From UBA1205 sp045598105 (GTDB lineage Bacteria; Bacteroidota; Bacteroidia; Bacteroidales; WCHB1-69), in contig JAZLLK010000036.1 in the NCBI GenBank assembly GCA_045598105.1, positions 1-63,186 on the forward strand: DNA of 63,186 nucleotides, written 5' to 3'. The first letter of the stretch is position 1. Each line of letters starts with the position of its first letter. The position numbers and the translations under genes are program-made. This document shows positions 8,264 to 16,149 of the stretch, piece after piece. The notes under the pieces were generated by a model that saw only the letters and a program-made list of their open reading frames with translations, was not told the DNA's origin and did not search any database.

Positions 8264-8376
8264 CGTTTGAGGTTTAGCACTACCCTGATAAACAATATAA
8301 TAGCAATGCCCACGCATAGCGTGAGCGTTACAACTTTTTATGCTTGTTTATCATTTAAAAGTGCTAATTCCAAACG
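8264..8376 (-). ncRNA. Candidate structured leader RNA or independent ncRNA (rod with central bubble)
   Basis: Plus-strand segments pair in nested order: CGTTTG 264-269 with CAAACG 371-376, TTAGCACT 274-281 with AGTGCTAA 360-367, and TGATAAACAA 286-295 with TTGTTTATCA 344-353 (positions +8000). The rod is capped by the 7-bp hairpin GCCCACG/CGTGAGC (8308-8326), with a large unpaired bubble between. The transcript most likely runs on the minus strand, because the only promoter box (8460-8467) points that way. A long rod with a bubble recalls 6S RNA, but no sequence landmark confirms it. A regulatory 5' leader for the gene at 8119 is equally possible. Confidence 0.45.
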
Positions 8377-8432
8377 GCAAGCTTCAAAGCAAACGCTTTT
8401 CTTTAGAAAAAACAAAAATTGAGTTAGAACGT

Positions 8433-8458
8433 ATTTTGAAAACAATTGTTTTCAAAAT
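8433..8458. promoter_or_regulatory. 26-bp perfect palindrome at a promoter start site
   Basis: ATTTTGAAAACAA is followed directly by its exact reverse complement. It begins 1 bp downstream of the minus-strand -7 box (8460-8467), so it covers the expected transcription start. It is either a dimeric-repressor operator or a 5'-terminal RNA hairpin. Confidence 0.6.
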
Positions 8459-8459
8459 G

Positions 8460-8467
8460 CAAAGGTA
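8460..8467 (-). promoter_or_regulatory. -7 promoter element driving the structured leader
   Basis: The minus strand reads TACCTTTG followed by C, matching TAnnTTTG. No other box is visible between here and the ATG at 8119. Confidence 0.65.
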
Positions 8468-8520
8468 GTCTTTTTTTTATTACTATATGTATGAATAAGA
8501 AAAAATATTACTTTATAGTG

Positions 8521-8560
8521 AAAAAAAACAGCTAAATCTCACACAAGGTTTAGCCGTTTT
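8521..8560 (-). terminator. Terminator of the DUF4234 gene
   Basis: GCTAAA (8531-8536) pairs with TTTAGC (8549-8554). The stem is extended outside one mismatch by AAAAC/GTTTT, and on the minus strand it is followed by a run of T. Confidence 0.8.
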
Positions 8561-8583
8561 TTTTTGAAGGTGCGGTGATAGTT

Positions 8584-8985
8584 TTATTCCCCTTTTTGGT
8601 TGTAGTCTGTGTTGAGCTGGTTCATGGCATGGAAGAATTTGTGGTAGAATACAAATGGACCTACTATGATTAAAGAACCTAAAAAGCCCCATCCCCAAAA
8701 TGTTATGGCATCAAAGTTGGTTTCAATACCTCTGGTAGTAAGATTGTTTCCTATGCGATTGCATAATTTGTGCCACCATACCAATGGTGCTATCCCCAAA
8801 GTGAGCCATGAGAATATAAAAATTACAAGACAATAATGCATGGTGTGCTTATGGTCGTTTTTAGAAGCTATTTGGTTGATTTCTGTAGAAATGTGTGAAA
8901 GACATACTATTGCATATATTCCACTAGTGATGAGGGATAGCAAAAAGAATTTAATCATACTTCTATTAGTTCTTAAGTTATTCAT
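8584..8985 (-). CDS. DUF4234 family membrane protein
   Basis: The 133-aa integral membrane protein has three hydrophobic segments (about 9-28, 48-68, 93-112). The sequence carries family features: NRSMIKFFLLSLITSGIYAI at the start, GIAPLVWWHKLCNRIGNNL in the middle and ITFWGWGFLGSLIIVGPFVF with KFFHAMNQLN at the end. The function of DUF4234 is unknown. It sits alone with its own terminator; a promoter was not obvious. Confidence 0.8.
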   Translation of the reverse strand: MNNLRTNRSMIKFFLLSLITSGIYAIVCLSHISTEINQIASKNDHKHTMHYCLVIFIFSWLTLGIAPLVWWHKLCNRIGNNLTTRGIETNFDAITFWGWGFLGSLIIVGPFVFYHKFFHAMNQLNTDYNQKGE

Positions 8986-9019
8986 GGCGTAAAAAATAAT
9001 GGTTAATTAATAAATTTAT

Positions 9020-9628
9020 TTATTTTTGTTGCAACATATATTGTTCTAGCAGGCGGGCTACATATTTACCAAATATGTCAAATTCTATGTTAACCTTGGT
9101 TCCTATGGCGAAATTATGAAAATTGGTCATTTTATGGGTATAGGGAATAATGGCTACGGAGAATTGTCCGGGCAGAGAGTCTACCACGGTGAGACTTACG
9201 CCGTTTACACTTATGGAGCCTTTAGGTACGGTAATGTTTTCTTTATCTGCTTCATAGTTGAAATAATATCTCCAGCTGCCGTGTTCATCGGTTACTTGGT
9301 AGCAGGTGGCTATTTGGTCTACATGGCCCTGTACTATATGTCCGTCAAAGCGGCCGTCCATTTTCATGCTACGTTCCAAATTTACTTCATAGCCTATGTG
9401 CCATGAACTTAAGTTTGTTTTTAGCAGGGTTTCCTGCATGGCTGTTACGGTGTATACGCCTTTTTCTTTGTCTATATTTACTACGGTAAGGCAGCAGCCG
9501 TCATGGCTCATGCTTTGGTCTATTTTAAGTTCGTTAATAAAGTCAACGGCTATTACAAAGTGGACGTTGGTTTGGTCTTTAATAATATCTACTACTTTTC
9601 CTGTTTTTTCTACTATTCCTGTAAACAT
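9020..9628 (-). CDS. ribE: Riboflavin synthase, alpha subunit type
   Basis: The enzyme converts two molecules of 6,7-dimethyl-8-ribityllumazine into riboflavin in the cytoplasm, the last step of riboflavin synthesis. At 202 aa it has the normal length and two lumazine-binding repeats. It starts with the family's MFTGIVEKTGKV; the second repeat begins near residue 100 (DGHIVQGHVDQIA, with SISVNGVSLTVVD). It starts 3 bp after the T9SS type-B protein gene on the same strand and so is probably co-transcribed with it. No FMN riboswitch was seen upstream. Confidence 0.93.
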   Translation of the reverse strand: MFTGIVEKTGKVVDIIKDQTNVHFVIAVDFINELKIDQSMSHDGCCLTVVNIDKEKGVYTVTAMQETLLKTNLSSWHIGYEVNLERSMKMDGRFDGHIVQGHVDQIATCYQVTDEHGSWRYYFNYEADKENITVPKGSISVNGVSLTVVDSLPGQFSVAIIPYTHKMTNFHNFAIGTKVNIEFDIFGKYVARLLEQYMLQQK

Positions 9629-9631
9629 AAT

Positions 9632-12166
9632 TTATCTCATTATAGTGATTGTTCCTGTTATTGATCTTTTTACTATTCCTTTCAGCGAGTATTCATACAC
9701 GTCACAGGCGTAATAATACACGCCGTCGGAGCAGGGTTTGCCCATGGTATTGGTACCGTCCCATAGTATATCGGGGTGGGTGGTGGTGTACACTTTGTCG
9801 CCCCAGCGATTATATATAACCATGTGTACGCTTTCCACGTAATCATAGTTATAGGGCATGAATACATCGTTAATGCCGTCTCCGTTTGGGGTGAATATAT
9901 TGGGCAGGCGGTAGCGGGAGCACTCGTCGGTGTCAAAGCAGGTATGGGTGCATATTTCGCTCTCATTGCCATTGCTGTCTATGGCGGTAACGGCATAGCA
10001 GCCTATTACCGATGTTTTTCCGGTGTATTCGTAGGAGGTAACGGCGGGTGCTACGCTGTCTATTAATGCGTATGCACTGTCTATGTGTGATTTATAATAT
10101 ATATAGTAATGGCTTATATCTCCTATGGAGTCTTGAGCCGACCATGATAGAACCACTGTGTGGCAGTCGGTGCTACCTTCTGCTTGCGGGCATGGTGGAG
10201 CCTCGTTGTCAATGGGGTGCAGCCTTATGTGTTGTGAGTAGTTTACCAGCGGACGTCCTATAGTGGTGTCGGAGTATGCCCCCATACTCATAATACGGAA
10301 GGTATATATGTCCTCATTATTAAGTCCGTGTATGATAATGGCGGTGTCGGCGGTGCTGTCAATGGATATATAGTCGGCCATGGTGCTGTCATATTGTTGT
10401 ACTATGTATAGGTAGTTCTGCCATGGTGTACGGGCATGCCATTGAAGCCATGCCTGTTTGTCACCGGCTGTGCCGGTGAGATATATAGATGAACATTCGT
10501 CAGAGCAGCCTATTAGTGTGTTATTGCTGTCATAAAGTTCTATTTTGTAAAAAAAGTCGTTGTTTTTGCTATCCTGGTATTCGTGGGTATATTGCATGTC
10601 GGAGCCGGTATATAGCGGCATATAGTGCAAGGTATCATGTATGCTGCCGTACAGTTGAGTGTGGTAGGGCTTAGGAAAGCGGGTGCTGTCAATATCCTGA
10701 GGTATGATCCATGCCACATTTACCATTCCGGAGTCGGGGTGGGTGGTGTGTATGCTATTGGTAACAGGTACAGGTGCGGTATGGAGCAGCATGGCGCAGG
10801 CTTCATTTGAGGCGTAGCTGTAGCTGCCATCGGCAAAGTAGGCTGCTACCATGTAGCAGTATTCGGTAGCTTGGAGCAGTCCCTGTCCGTGGTTATCATC
10901 TATGTAGCTGTGAGAGGTGTCTATGGTGGCTATAAGCCGGTAGCCGGTGTAGGCGGGCACGCCTGTTTCGCAGTGTGAGGGCAGGTAGCCGTAGGCACCT
11001 GTACGGCGGTATATTTTATATCCTTTGGCATAGGCTTCACAGGTGGAAGGCTGCCAAGCAAGGGCTATGCTGTGTTCGTATGGCTGTGCATGCAGCTGTT
11101 CCGGTGCCGGTGACACTATGGTAATAGCTACGGTGTGTGTGCGGGTAAGGCTTATGGGGGAGCCGTTGTCTTGAGCTTTAAAGGTAAGCAGATAGGGTTG
11201 TTTGCGTGCGTGTTCGCACGAGGTGTACCATTCAAACTGTTGGGATAGTGGTGAATGTCCGCTTATGAGTGCAAATAGGGCATTGTGGTTGCCCGTAAAT
11301 ACTTCTCCCATACCCTGCAGGGTGATTATTTGTGCGTTGTCGTCGGTGGCGGTAACGTTAAAGTGCAGGTAGTCGCCTGCATTTACGCAGGTATCGCTTA
11401 TGGTGTGTATGTCCGGCGGGGTGTTATTGCAGGCGGTAATGGTAATTTGCATATCGCGTATAATAGAGCTTATGAGCACGCCTTTGCGGTATTCCCGTAT
11501 GAGTATGGCTATATTGTATTCTCCCTGTGCCATAGGATAATCCCATTCCACATCACCGGTGACGGCATCTATGTGTATGCTATGAGCGGCCATAGGCAGG
11601 CTATAGCCGGGAATAGTATCTCCATTGGCTCCGCGGCAGGCTACCAACGAATAGGCAAGGCTGTCACCGTCAGGGTCCACCGCTACAGGATTATAATAAT
11701 ACGGTGCACCTACGCATCCAAAATCTATGGGTGGATTGGTGAGTGAGGGAGAGTTATTGGGCGTGAGAAAGTTATTGATAGTAATGGTGGTGTGCACGTA
11801 AAAAGGTATATTCACCGAATTGGGTATGTTAATAATACCCTGGTTGCGGTTAGGGTCCTCAGTGGATATAGTGTAGGTGCCTGCGGCAGGATAGGTGTGC
11901 TGACATATATAGTAATTACAATTAATGTAGTTGCCCAAATAGTCCTGCCTGTAACGTGTTACCTCTTCATAGCTGCCGTCACCGAAATATATGGGCATGC
12001 CGGGCCTGTCGGCCGGACTCATGGAATAGGTGTAGGTAATAAGGGTGATTTCATAGGTGAGCCCCGACAGGTGCCTGTAGGTGATATCACCGGCACGCTC
12101 ATGGGTGGCATAGGCAGGCATAATTAACCATATTTGTATAATTAAAAATCCTATGTGTTTGTTCAT
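9632..12166 (-). CDS. Large secreted protein with gliding-motility-type (T9SS type B) C-terminal domain
   Basis: The 844-aa exported protein has a signal peptide (to about residue 20, PAYAT). The N-terminal region THERAGDITYRHLSGLTYEI is shared by many Bacteroidota cell-surface proteins. Several fibronectin-III-like domains follow between about 270 and 755 (e.g. HAQPYEHSIALAWQPS, DCHTVVLSWSAQDS). The C-terminus (about 765-844: LPNIFTPNGDGINDVFMPYN, IYNRWGDKVY, LWDGTN, CSDGVYYY) is the gliding-motility-associated domain that directs export through the type IX system. It is probably displayed at the surface; ligand unknown. Its promoter (12206-12213) lies 40 bp upstream. Confidence 0.88.
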   Translation of the reverse strand: MNKHIGFLIIQIWLIMPAYATHERAGDITYRHLSGLTYEITLITYTYSMSPADRPGMPIYFGDGSYEEVTRYRQDYLGNYINCNYYICQHTYPAAGTYTISTEDPNRNQGIINIPNSVNIPFYVHTTITINNFLTPNNSPSLTNPPIDFGCVGAPYYYNPVAVDPDGDSLAYSLVACRGANGDTIPGYSLPMAAHSIHIDAVTGDVEWDYPMAQGEYNIAILIREYRKGVLISSIIRDMQITITACNNTPPDIHTISDTCVNAGDYLHFNVTATDDNAQIITLQGMGEVFTGNHNALFALISGHSPLSQQFEWYTSCEHARKQPYLLTFKAQDNGSPISLTRTHTVAITIVSPAPEQLHAQPYEHSIALAWQPSTCEAYAKGYKIYRRTGAYGYLPSHCETGVPAYTGYRLIATIDTSHSYIDDNHGQGLLQATEYCYMVAAYFADGSYSYASNEACAMLLHTAPVPVTNSIHTTHPDSGMVNVAWIIPQDIDSTRFPKPYHTQLYGSIHDTLHYMPLYTGSDMQYTHEYQDSKNNDFFYKIELYDSNNTLIGCSDECSSIYLTGTAGDKQAWLQWHARTPWQNYLYIVQQYDSTMADYISIDSTADTAIIIHGLNNEDIYTFRIMSMGAYSDTTIGRPLVNYSQHIRLHPIDNEAPPCPQAEGSTDCHTVVLSWSAQDSIGDISHYYIYYKSHIDSAYALIDSVAPAVTSYEYTGKTSVIGCYAVTAIDSNGNESEICTHTCFDTDECSRYRLPNIFTPNGDGINDVFMPYNYDYVESVHMVIYNRWGDKVYTTTHPDILWDGTNTMGKPCSDGVYYYACDVYEYSLKGIVKRSITGTITIMR

Positions 12167-12205
12167 GCCTATGTGTCCTTATGTTTTATATTTTTATTAA
12201 AAACG

Positions 12206-12213
12206 CAAAAGTA
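12206..12213 (-). promoter_or_regulatory. -7 promoter element of the T9SS type-B protein / ribE transcript
   Basis: The minus strand reads TACTTTTG followed by C, 40 bp upstream of the ATG at 12166. Confidence 0.7.
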
Positions 12214-12252
12214 AGCAAAATATTTTTAATAAACCTGCGTTTTTGGAAATAT

Positions 12253-13203
12253 ATGACAAAAAAAATAATGAAGCGAAGTATATTTGCGTGCGTAGCACTG
12301 CTTATTGTGGCATCAGCATGCCAAAAAGAAGAGGTATTTAACCCTCGCAGGCGTATTACCTCCATAAGTACACAAACCAATACCGACATACAGCTTACGT
12401 CTACCTATGTGTATAACGGAAAGTTATTGGCCGGCATGACCTTATATCCTGTTGATAACTCGGAAAAAACTTATTATACCTTTGAGTATAATAAGGATAA
12501 AACCATGAGTAAAATATACAATACCGCTACCGGTGAGCACGCTGAACTTACTTACCATAAGGCTTTGCTGCAGCAAATAGACGTGTATAACAGTCAAAAT
12601 CGCATAGTATCATATATTCGGTTAAGCCATAAGGAGAAAAAAATAAACAGAATTACCTATTATTCCTCCAATGCAGGCATTAATGCAAAGGCTGATATGA
12701 GTGCCGTAATTTTTCCGGGGGGCTATGAGTTGATGCGTAAGGCATGCACACGCAAAGATAATATGCCGCAATATATGAAGCAGTATATTACCTATAATGG
12801 TGATAATGTATCACGAGTGCGTACCTATATGTATGATGTAAGCGGTGATTCGGTGCTATGGTGTTCGGGCAGTTATACTTATGATGAATTGCATAATCCG
12901 TTTTACGGTTTGCCTCTTCCTATTATGGATATGCAGGGGTATAGTAAGAATAATGTGGTAATGGAGTATGAGGTGTATGAAAACGGATACAGCGGTGGTT
13001 ATGATAGGGCTTATGTATCCCGTTCGCATAGTTATGTGAGTGAAAAATCATTTCCTATAAAGCATAGTATGACCGAAAATTCTACGCTGTCAGATGTGAA
13101 ATCTGTGTATGATGATCGCACCGGCACCTATAAAGATACGGTAATAGTCCGCAGGTCGGGAGTGAGTGATATGCAGTATTACCTGTATGAATATGCCCGG
13201 TAA
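12253..13203 (+). CDS. Hypothetical lipoprotein
   Basis: The open frame begins at 12181, but the natural start is the ATG at 12253 (or 12268), which puts a lipoprotein signal (MKRSIFACVALLIVASACQK) at the N-terminus. The 316-aa product is rich in Tyr/Thr/Ser beta strands with a YD-repeat flavour (TSTYVYNGKLLAGMTLYP, ITYNGDNVSRVRTYMYDVSG), resembling DUF4595-like or RHS-like lipoproteins of Bacteroidota. No family is certain. The upstream region is divergent with the T9SS protein, and no clear plus-strand promoter box precedes it. Confidence 0.65.
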   Translation: MTKKIMKRSIFACVALLIVASACQKEEVFNPRRRITSISTQTNTDIQLTSTYVYNGKLLAGMTLYPVDNSEKTYYTFEYNKDKTMSKIYNTATGEHAELTYHKALLQQIDVYNSQNRIVSYIRLSHKEKKINRITYYSSNAGINAKADMSAVIFPGGYELMRKACTRKDNMPQYMKQYITYNGDNVSRVRTYMYDVSGDSVLWCSGSYTYDELHNPFYGLPLPIMDMQGYSKNNVVMEYEVYENGYSGGYDRAYVSRSHSYVSEKSFPIKHSMTENSTLSDVKSVYDDRTGTYKDTVIVRRSGVSDMQYYLYEYAR

Positions 13204-13226
13204 ATAGGGTGATAGTATGTGTGCGG

Positions 13227-13248
13227 AAGGCAATATATAGCCTTTTTC
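13227..13248 (+). terminator. Weak terminator of the 12253 lipoprotein gene
   Basis: AAGGC (13227-13231) pairs with GCCTT (13240-13244) and is followed by T-rich sequence. The stem is only 5 bp. Confidence 0.4.
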
Positions 13249-13280
13249 TTCACTCAAAGTAAGTTATTGTTTTCTTTTTT

Positions 13281-14222
13281 TTACGACATAGCCTGATTAA
13301 TTTCGGAGGCCTGTTGTAATATTTGGGAGTATTCTTCAGGTGTGAGGTCTGCAAAGAAATATTGTACGGGATTTACCTTAATGCCGTCTTTTATTACTTC
13401 ATAGTGCAGGTGGGTGCCCGAGGAAAGGCCGGTGCTACCCATGTAGCCTATAATTTCACCTCGTTTTACCTTTTGCCCCGGCTTGGCGGTTTTTTTTGAC
13501 AGGTGAGCATATAGTGTTTGATAGCCGTTGCCGTGGTCTATGGTTATGGTAATGCCGTAGCCTGTTTGTCCGGTGCCCTGTATTACCCTGCCGTCGGCGG
13601 TGGCATATATGGGGGTGCCTTTTTTGCCTATAAAGTCTATGCCGGTATGGCGTCGCAGTATTTTATAAATAGGATGAAAGCGGGTGCCAAATCCCGATAC
13701 CACCTTAGGATTTTTTACCGGTGATATGGCGGGAATGTGTTGGTATATTTCTTCTTTGTGCTGGGCTTTGTGCCACAGGTCCTCATAGGATGAAAGTTGT
13801 TTTTGGGTAGCGGCAGTGAGCCATTCGGCTTTCAGTTGCAGGCGGGTAAGGGCGTCGTTGTCGGCCATTTTTTGGCCTGCGGCCATGTTGGTAAGTTCCT
13901 CCATGGTGAGCGGTTCACTGGTGGGATTAGCTTCTAATAAACTTCGGTATAGGCTGTTGTCTTTTTTCTGAAGGTCCAGTACCACATTCGAGAGCAGGTC
14001 TACCCGCTTTTCCATTTGGCTTATGGCTATATTATATTCTTTTATTTGCCTTTTAAGGCGTTTTTCTTTAGGTGAGTCAAAAAAAGCATTCCATATAAGC
14101 AGTACTACTACGGCAAAAGCTATGGCTGTGGCCGTGTAACTGCCTATAGTTTTCAGTATTTGACCGGCAGTTTTCTCTGCTTTTTCAAATGATAATGATT
14201 TAGGATTAAACTTATATTTCAC
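13281..14222 (-). CDS. M23 family metallopeptidase (LytM domain), membrane-anchored
   Basis: The 313-aa protein cleaves peptidoglycan peptide cross-links or activates amidases at the cell wall. It has one membrane anchor (about 30-48, ATAIAFAVVVLLIWNAFF), a coiled-coil (about 55-90) and a C-terminal LytM domain. The zinc ligands are intact: HTGID near residue 189 and HLHYE near 273, with the intervening DHGNGYQTLYAHL motif. A second M23 protein follows on the same strand 61 bp upstream of its start. The intact motifs suggest an active endopeptidase. Confidence 0.9.
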   Translation of the reverse strand: MKYKFNPKSLSFEKAEKTAGQILKTIGSYTATAIAFAVVVLLIWNAFFDSPKEKRLKRQIKEYNIAISQMEKRVDLLSNVVLDLQKKDNSLYRSLLEANPTSEPLTMEELTNMAAGQKMADNDALTRLQLKAEWLTAATQKQLSSYEDLWHKAQHKEEIYQHIPAISPVKNPKVVSGFGTRFHPIYKILRRHTGIDFIGKKGTPIYATADGRVIQGTGQTGYGITITIDHGNGYQTLYAHLSKKTAKPGQKVKRGEIIGYMGSTGLSSGTHLHYEVIKDGIKVNPVQYFFADLTPEEYSQILQQASEINQAMS

Positions 14223-14283
14223 CTTTATTCTTTACTTTATTATGGTATGTAAAAAATAATAACGAATATAAGTCGTTTTTATT

Positions 14284-16059
14284 TTATCGCACACGAAGTT
14301 TTTGTCCTTCACGTATAAAATCAGAGCGTAATCCGTTCATACGCTTTATATTACTTACACTGGTATGGTGTCGTTGGGCTATAGACGACAGGGTGTCACC
14401 GTAGCGTACCGTGTAGTAGGAGGCGTTGCCTGAGCGTGAGCCGGAGCCTGAGGTGCTGCTAACCGAGCCTGAAGAGGTGTTGTCGTTTATTTTGCGTAAA
14501 CTGAAGGTTTCTTTACATATCAGCAGTGTGTCTGCTATCAGTTTTTGGTTTTCAAAGTCTATAATGCGTTCGGGATTAATGGGGGTACCTTTGTAGCGGG
14601 TTTCAAGGTGAAGGTGAGGACCGGTGCTTCGGCCGGTGCTGCCTACCAGTGCTATGAGCTGACCTGCTTTTACTTCGTCATTGGGCTCTACCAGCAGCTT
14701 GGAGCAGTGGGCGTAAAATGTTTCCATGCCGTTATAGTGGCGTACTATTACCACATTACCATAGGAACGATTGTATTTGGATATACGTACCACTCCGTCG
14801 AACAGGCAGAATATGCTGTCATACATTTGGTTTCGGGTATCTACGCCATAGTGATATCGGCGGCGTCGCCAGCCAAATTGGGATATTACGGGATTGAATT
14901 TTGGTAGCTGATAGTCGGCACCTACCAAGGGTAAGTAGGTGGTATCCTTCATGGTGCTAAAGTCTGTTTTGGGTATGTGTATGGCTATGGAATCCCAATT
15001 CTCAAATATGGAATCCAGCATGGTTATGCTATATTCATCTTCGTCTATGTCATCTATATAGGTACTGTCATCTATGTCGTCTTCGGTATCTTCCAAAAAG
15101 AACATGGCCGCCAAGTCATTGAAATAATAGGGGTAGTCGTTTTCAAAATTATTGTGTTCAATGGATGATTCTACCATAGAGGGCTCAAAGGTGGTTGGGG
15201 TGGGGTGTGCCTGCCTGTATATTTCCTGTTCTATGGAATCCTGACGCTGTTTTTCTTTGTCCAGTTGGCAAAAATGCTGATGCAGGGTAGCATAGCTGTA
15301 CATGTTTTGATTCGATACGTTTCTGCCTGTTACGGTTTTGAAACTGGCTATGGCCAGGTCGTATTGTTTTTGGTTTTCATATACCTGTCCTAATATGAAG
15401 TGGGTACGGGTTTTGAGCAGGTAGCTTACCTTGGTATTGAGTATTTGCTGCAGTACGGGTACAGCCTTGTCCCATTGTTCCCATTCCACATAAAGGTCTG
15501 CTGCGGTAAACAGGTAGTTGATATTATGCATGAGTGCCGTACTATCGTATTGTGCGGTAAGAGTATCCAGCATAATGGAGGCGTTTTCGTATTCACCCAT
15601 TAAGAATGTGCAATTAATATATTGGCACATATAGGCTATGTATTGATTGGAATCATGCGTATATTGTTCCAAAAGGGTGGTGTACACATCTTTGGCCTGT
15701 TGGTATTGTTGGCTATAGTAGAGTGACATGGCCTTGAGTACATATATATTGGGTATGCATGGGTAGGCGTTGATATTATATTTCATTTTTCTGAGCTGGT
15801 TGTCACAGTGGTAGTTAATATTGCTCAAAATGTGCTTGTAGTCGGCCATGGAATCCAACCGGTAGTTTCTGTTATGCAGTGGAAGGGTATAGTAGTAGTT
15901 GTCGCGGTCGTAAAGGTCCAATTGTTTGGCTATTTTGTCCAAATGTTGTTTGTCTTTTTCCAAGGCTTTAAAGCAGGTGTCCTTTTTATTGCCGGTGGCC
16001 ATGGTATAGGGTAGCAGGCATATAAGGACTATATATATAATATAACGATGTGTGTTCAT
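14284..16059 (-). CDS. M23 metallopeptidase with C-terminal LysM
   Basis: The start at 16059 is chosen over an open-frame extension to 16119 because it begins a proper signal peptide (MNTHRYIIYIVLICLLPYTM). The 591-aa protein has a TPR-like helical region (about 70-300), an acidic low-complexity linker (EDTEDDIDDSTYIDDIDEDE), an M23 domain with HYGVD near residue 400 and HLHLE near 479, a Ser/Gly linker, and a C-terminal LysM (YTVRYGDTLSSIAQRHHTSV). LysM binds peptidoglycan, so this is a periplasmic wall hydrolase. Together with the next gene it forms a cell-wall remodelling pair. Confidence 0.9.
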   Translation of the reverse strand: MNTHRYIIYIVLICLLPYTMATGNKKDTCFKALEKDKQHLDKIAKQLDLYDRDNYYYTLPLHNRNYRLDSMADYKHILSNINYHCDNQLRKMKYNINAYPCIPNIYVLKAMSLYYSQQYQQAKDVYTTLLEQYTHDSNQYIAYMCQYINCTFLMGEYENASIMLDTLTAQYDSTALMHNINYLFTAADLYVEWEQWDKAVPVLQQILNTKVSYLLKTRTHFILGQVYENQKQYDLAIASFKTVTGRNVSNQNMYSYATLHQHFCQLDKEKQRQDSIEQEIYRQAHPTPTTFEPSMVESSIEHNNFENDYPYYFNDLAAMFFLEDTEDDIDDSTYIDDIDEDEYSITMLDSIFENWDSIAIHIPKTDFSTMKDTTYLPLVGADYQLPKFNPVISQFGWRRRRYHYGVDTRNQMYDSIFCLFDGVVRISKYNRSYGNVVIVRHYNGMETFYAHCSKLLVEPNDEVKAGQLIALVGSTGRSTGPHLHLETRYKGTPINPERIIDFENQKLIADTLLICKETFSLRKINDNTSSGSVSSTSGSGSRSGNASYYTVRYGDTLSSIAQRHHTSVSNIKRMNGLRSDFIREGQKLRVR

Positions 16060-16149
16060 GTTCTTTTTTTTGCCAATACAAAAAATATGTATAGTGTTAT
16101 TAACTGATATTAATAACAAATATTGTAACCCAAGGTTAAAATAAAAGTG

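Larger units (their letters stand above)
8120..8583. other. Gene-free stretch with structured leader, palindrome and terminator
   Basis: No plausible ORF is present. From right to left it contains the terminator of the DUF4234 gene (about 8521-8560), a minus-strand promoter box (8460-8467), a 26-bp perfect palindrome (8433-8458), a long imperfect stem structure (8264-8376) with an alternative pairing partner (8241-8253), and a small hairpin ACCTG/CAGGT (8201-8216) before the ATG at 8119. Confidence 0.7.

Noticed and set aside
8264..8376. Definite 6S RNA call
   Set aside because: Only the overall rod-and-bubble shape fits. No sequence landmark could be checked, and an mRNA leader explains the position equally well, so it is kept as a candidate only.
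12280..12287. TATATTTG box as promoter of the 12253 lipoprotein gene
   Set aside because: It lies inside the signal-peptide coding region, downstream of the only sensible ATG, so it is probably a chance match.
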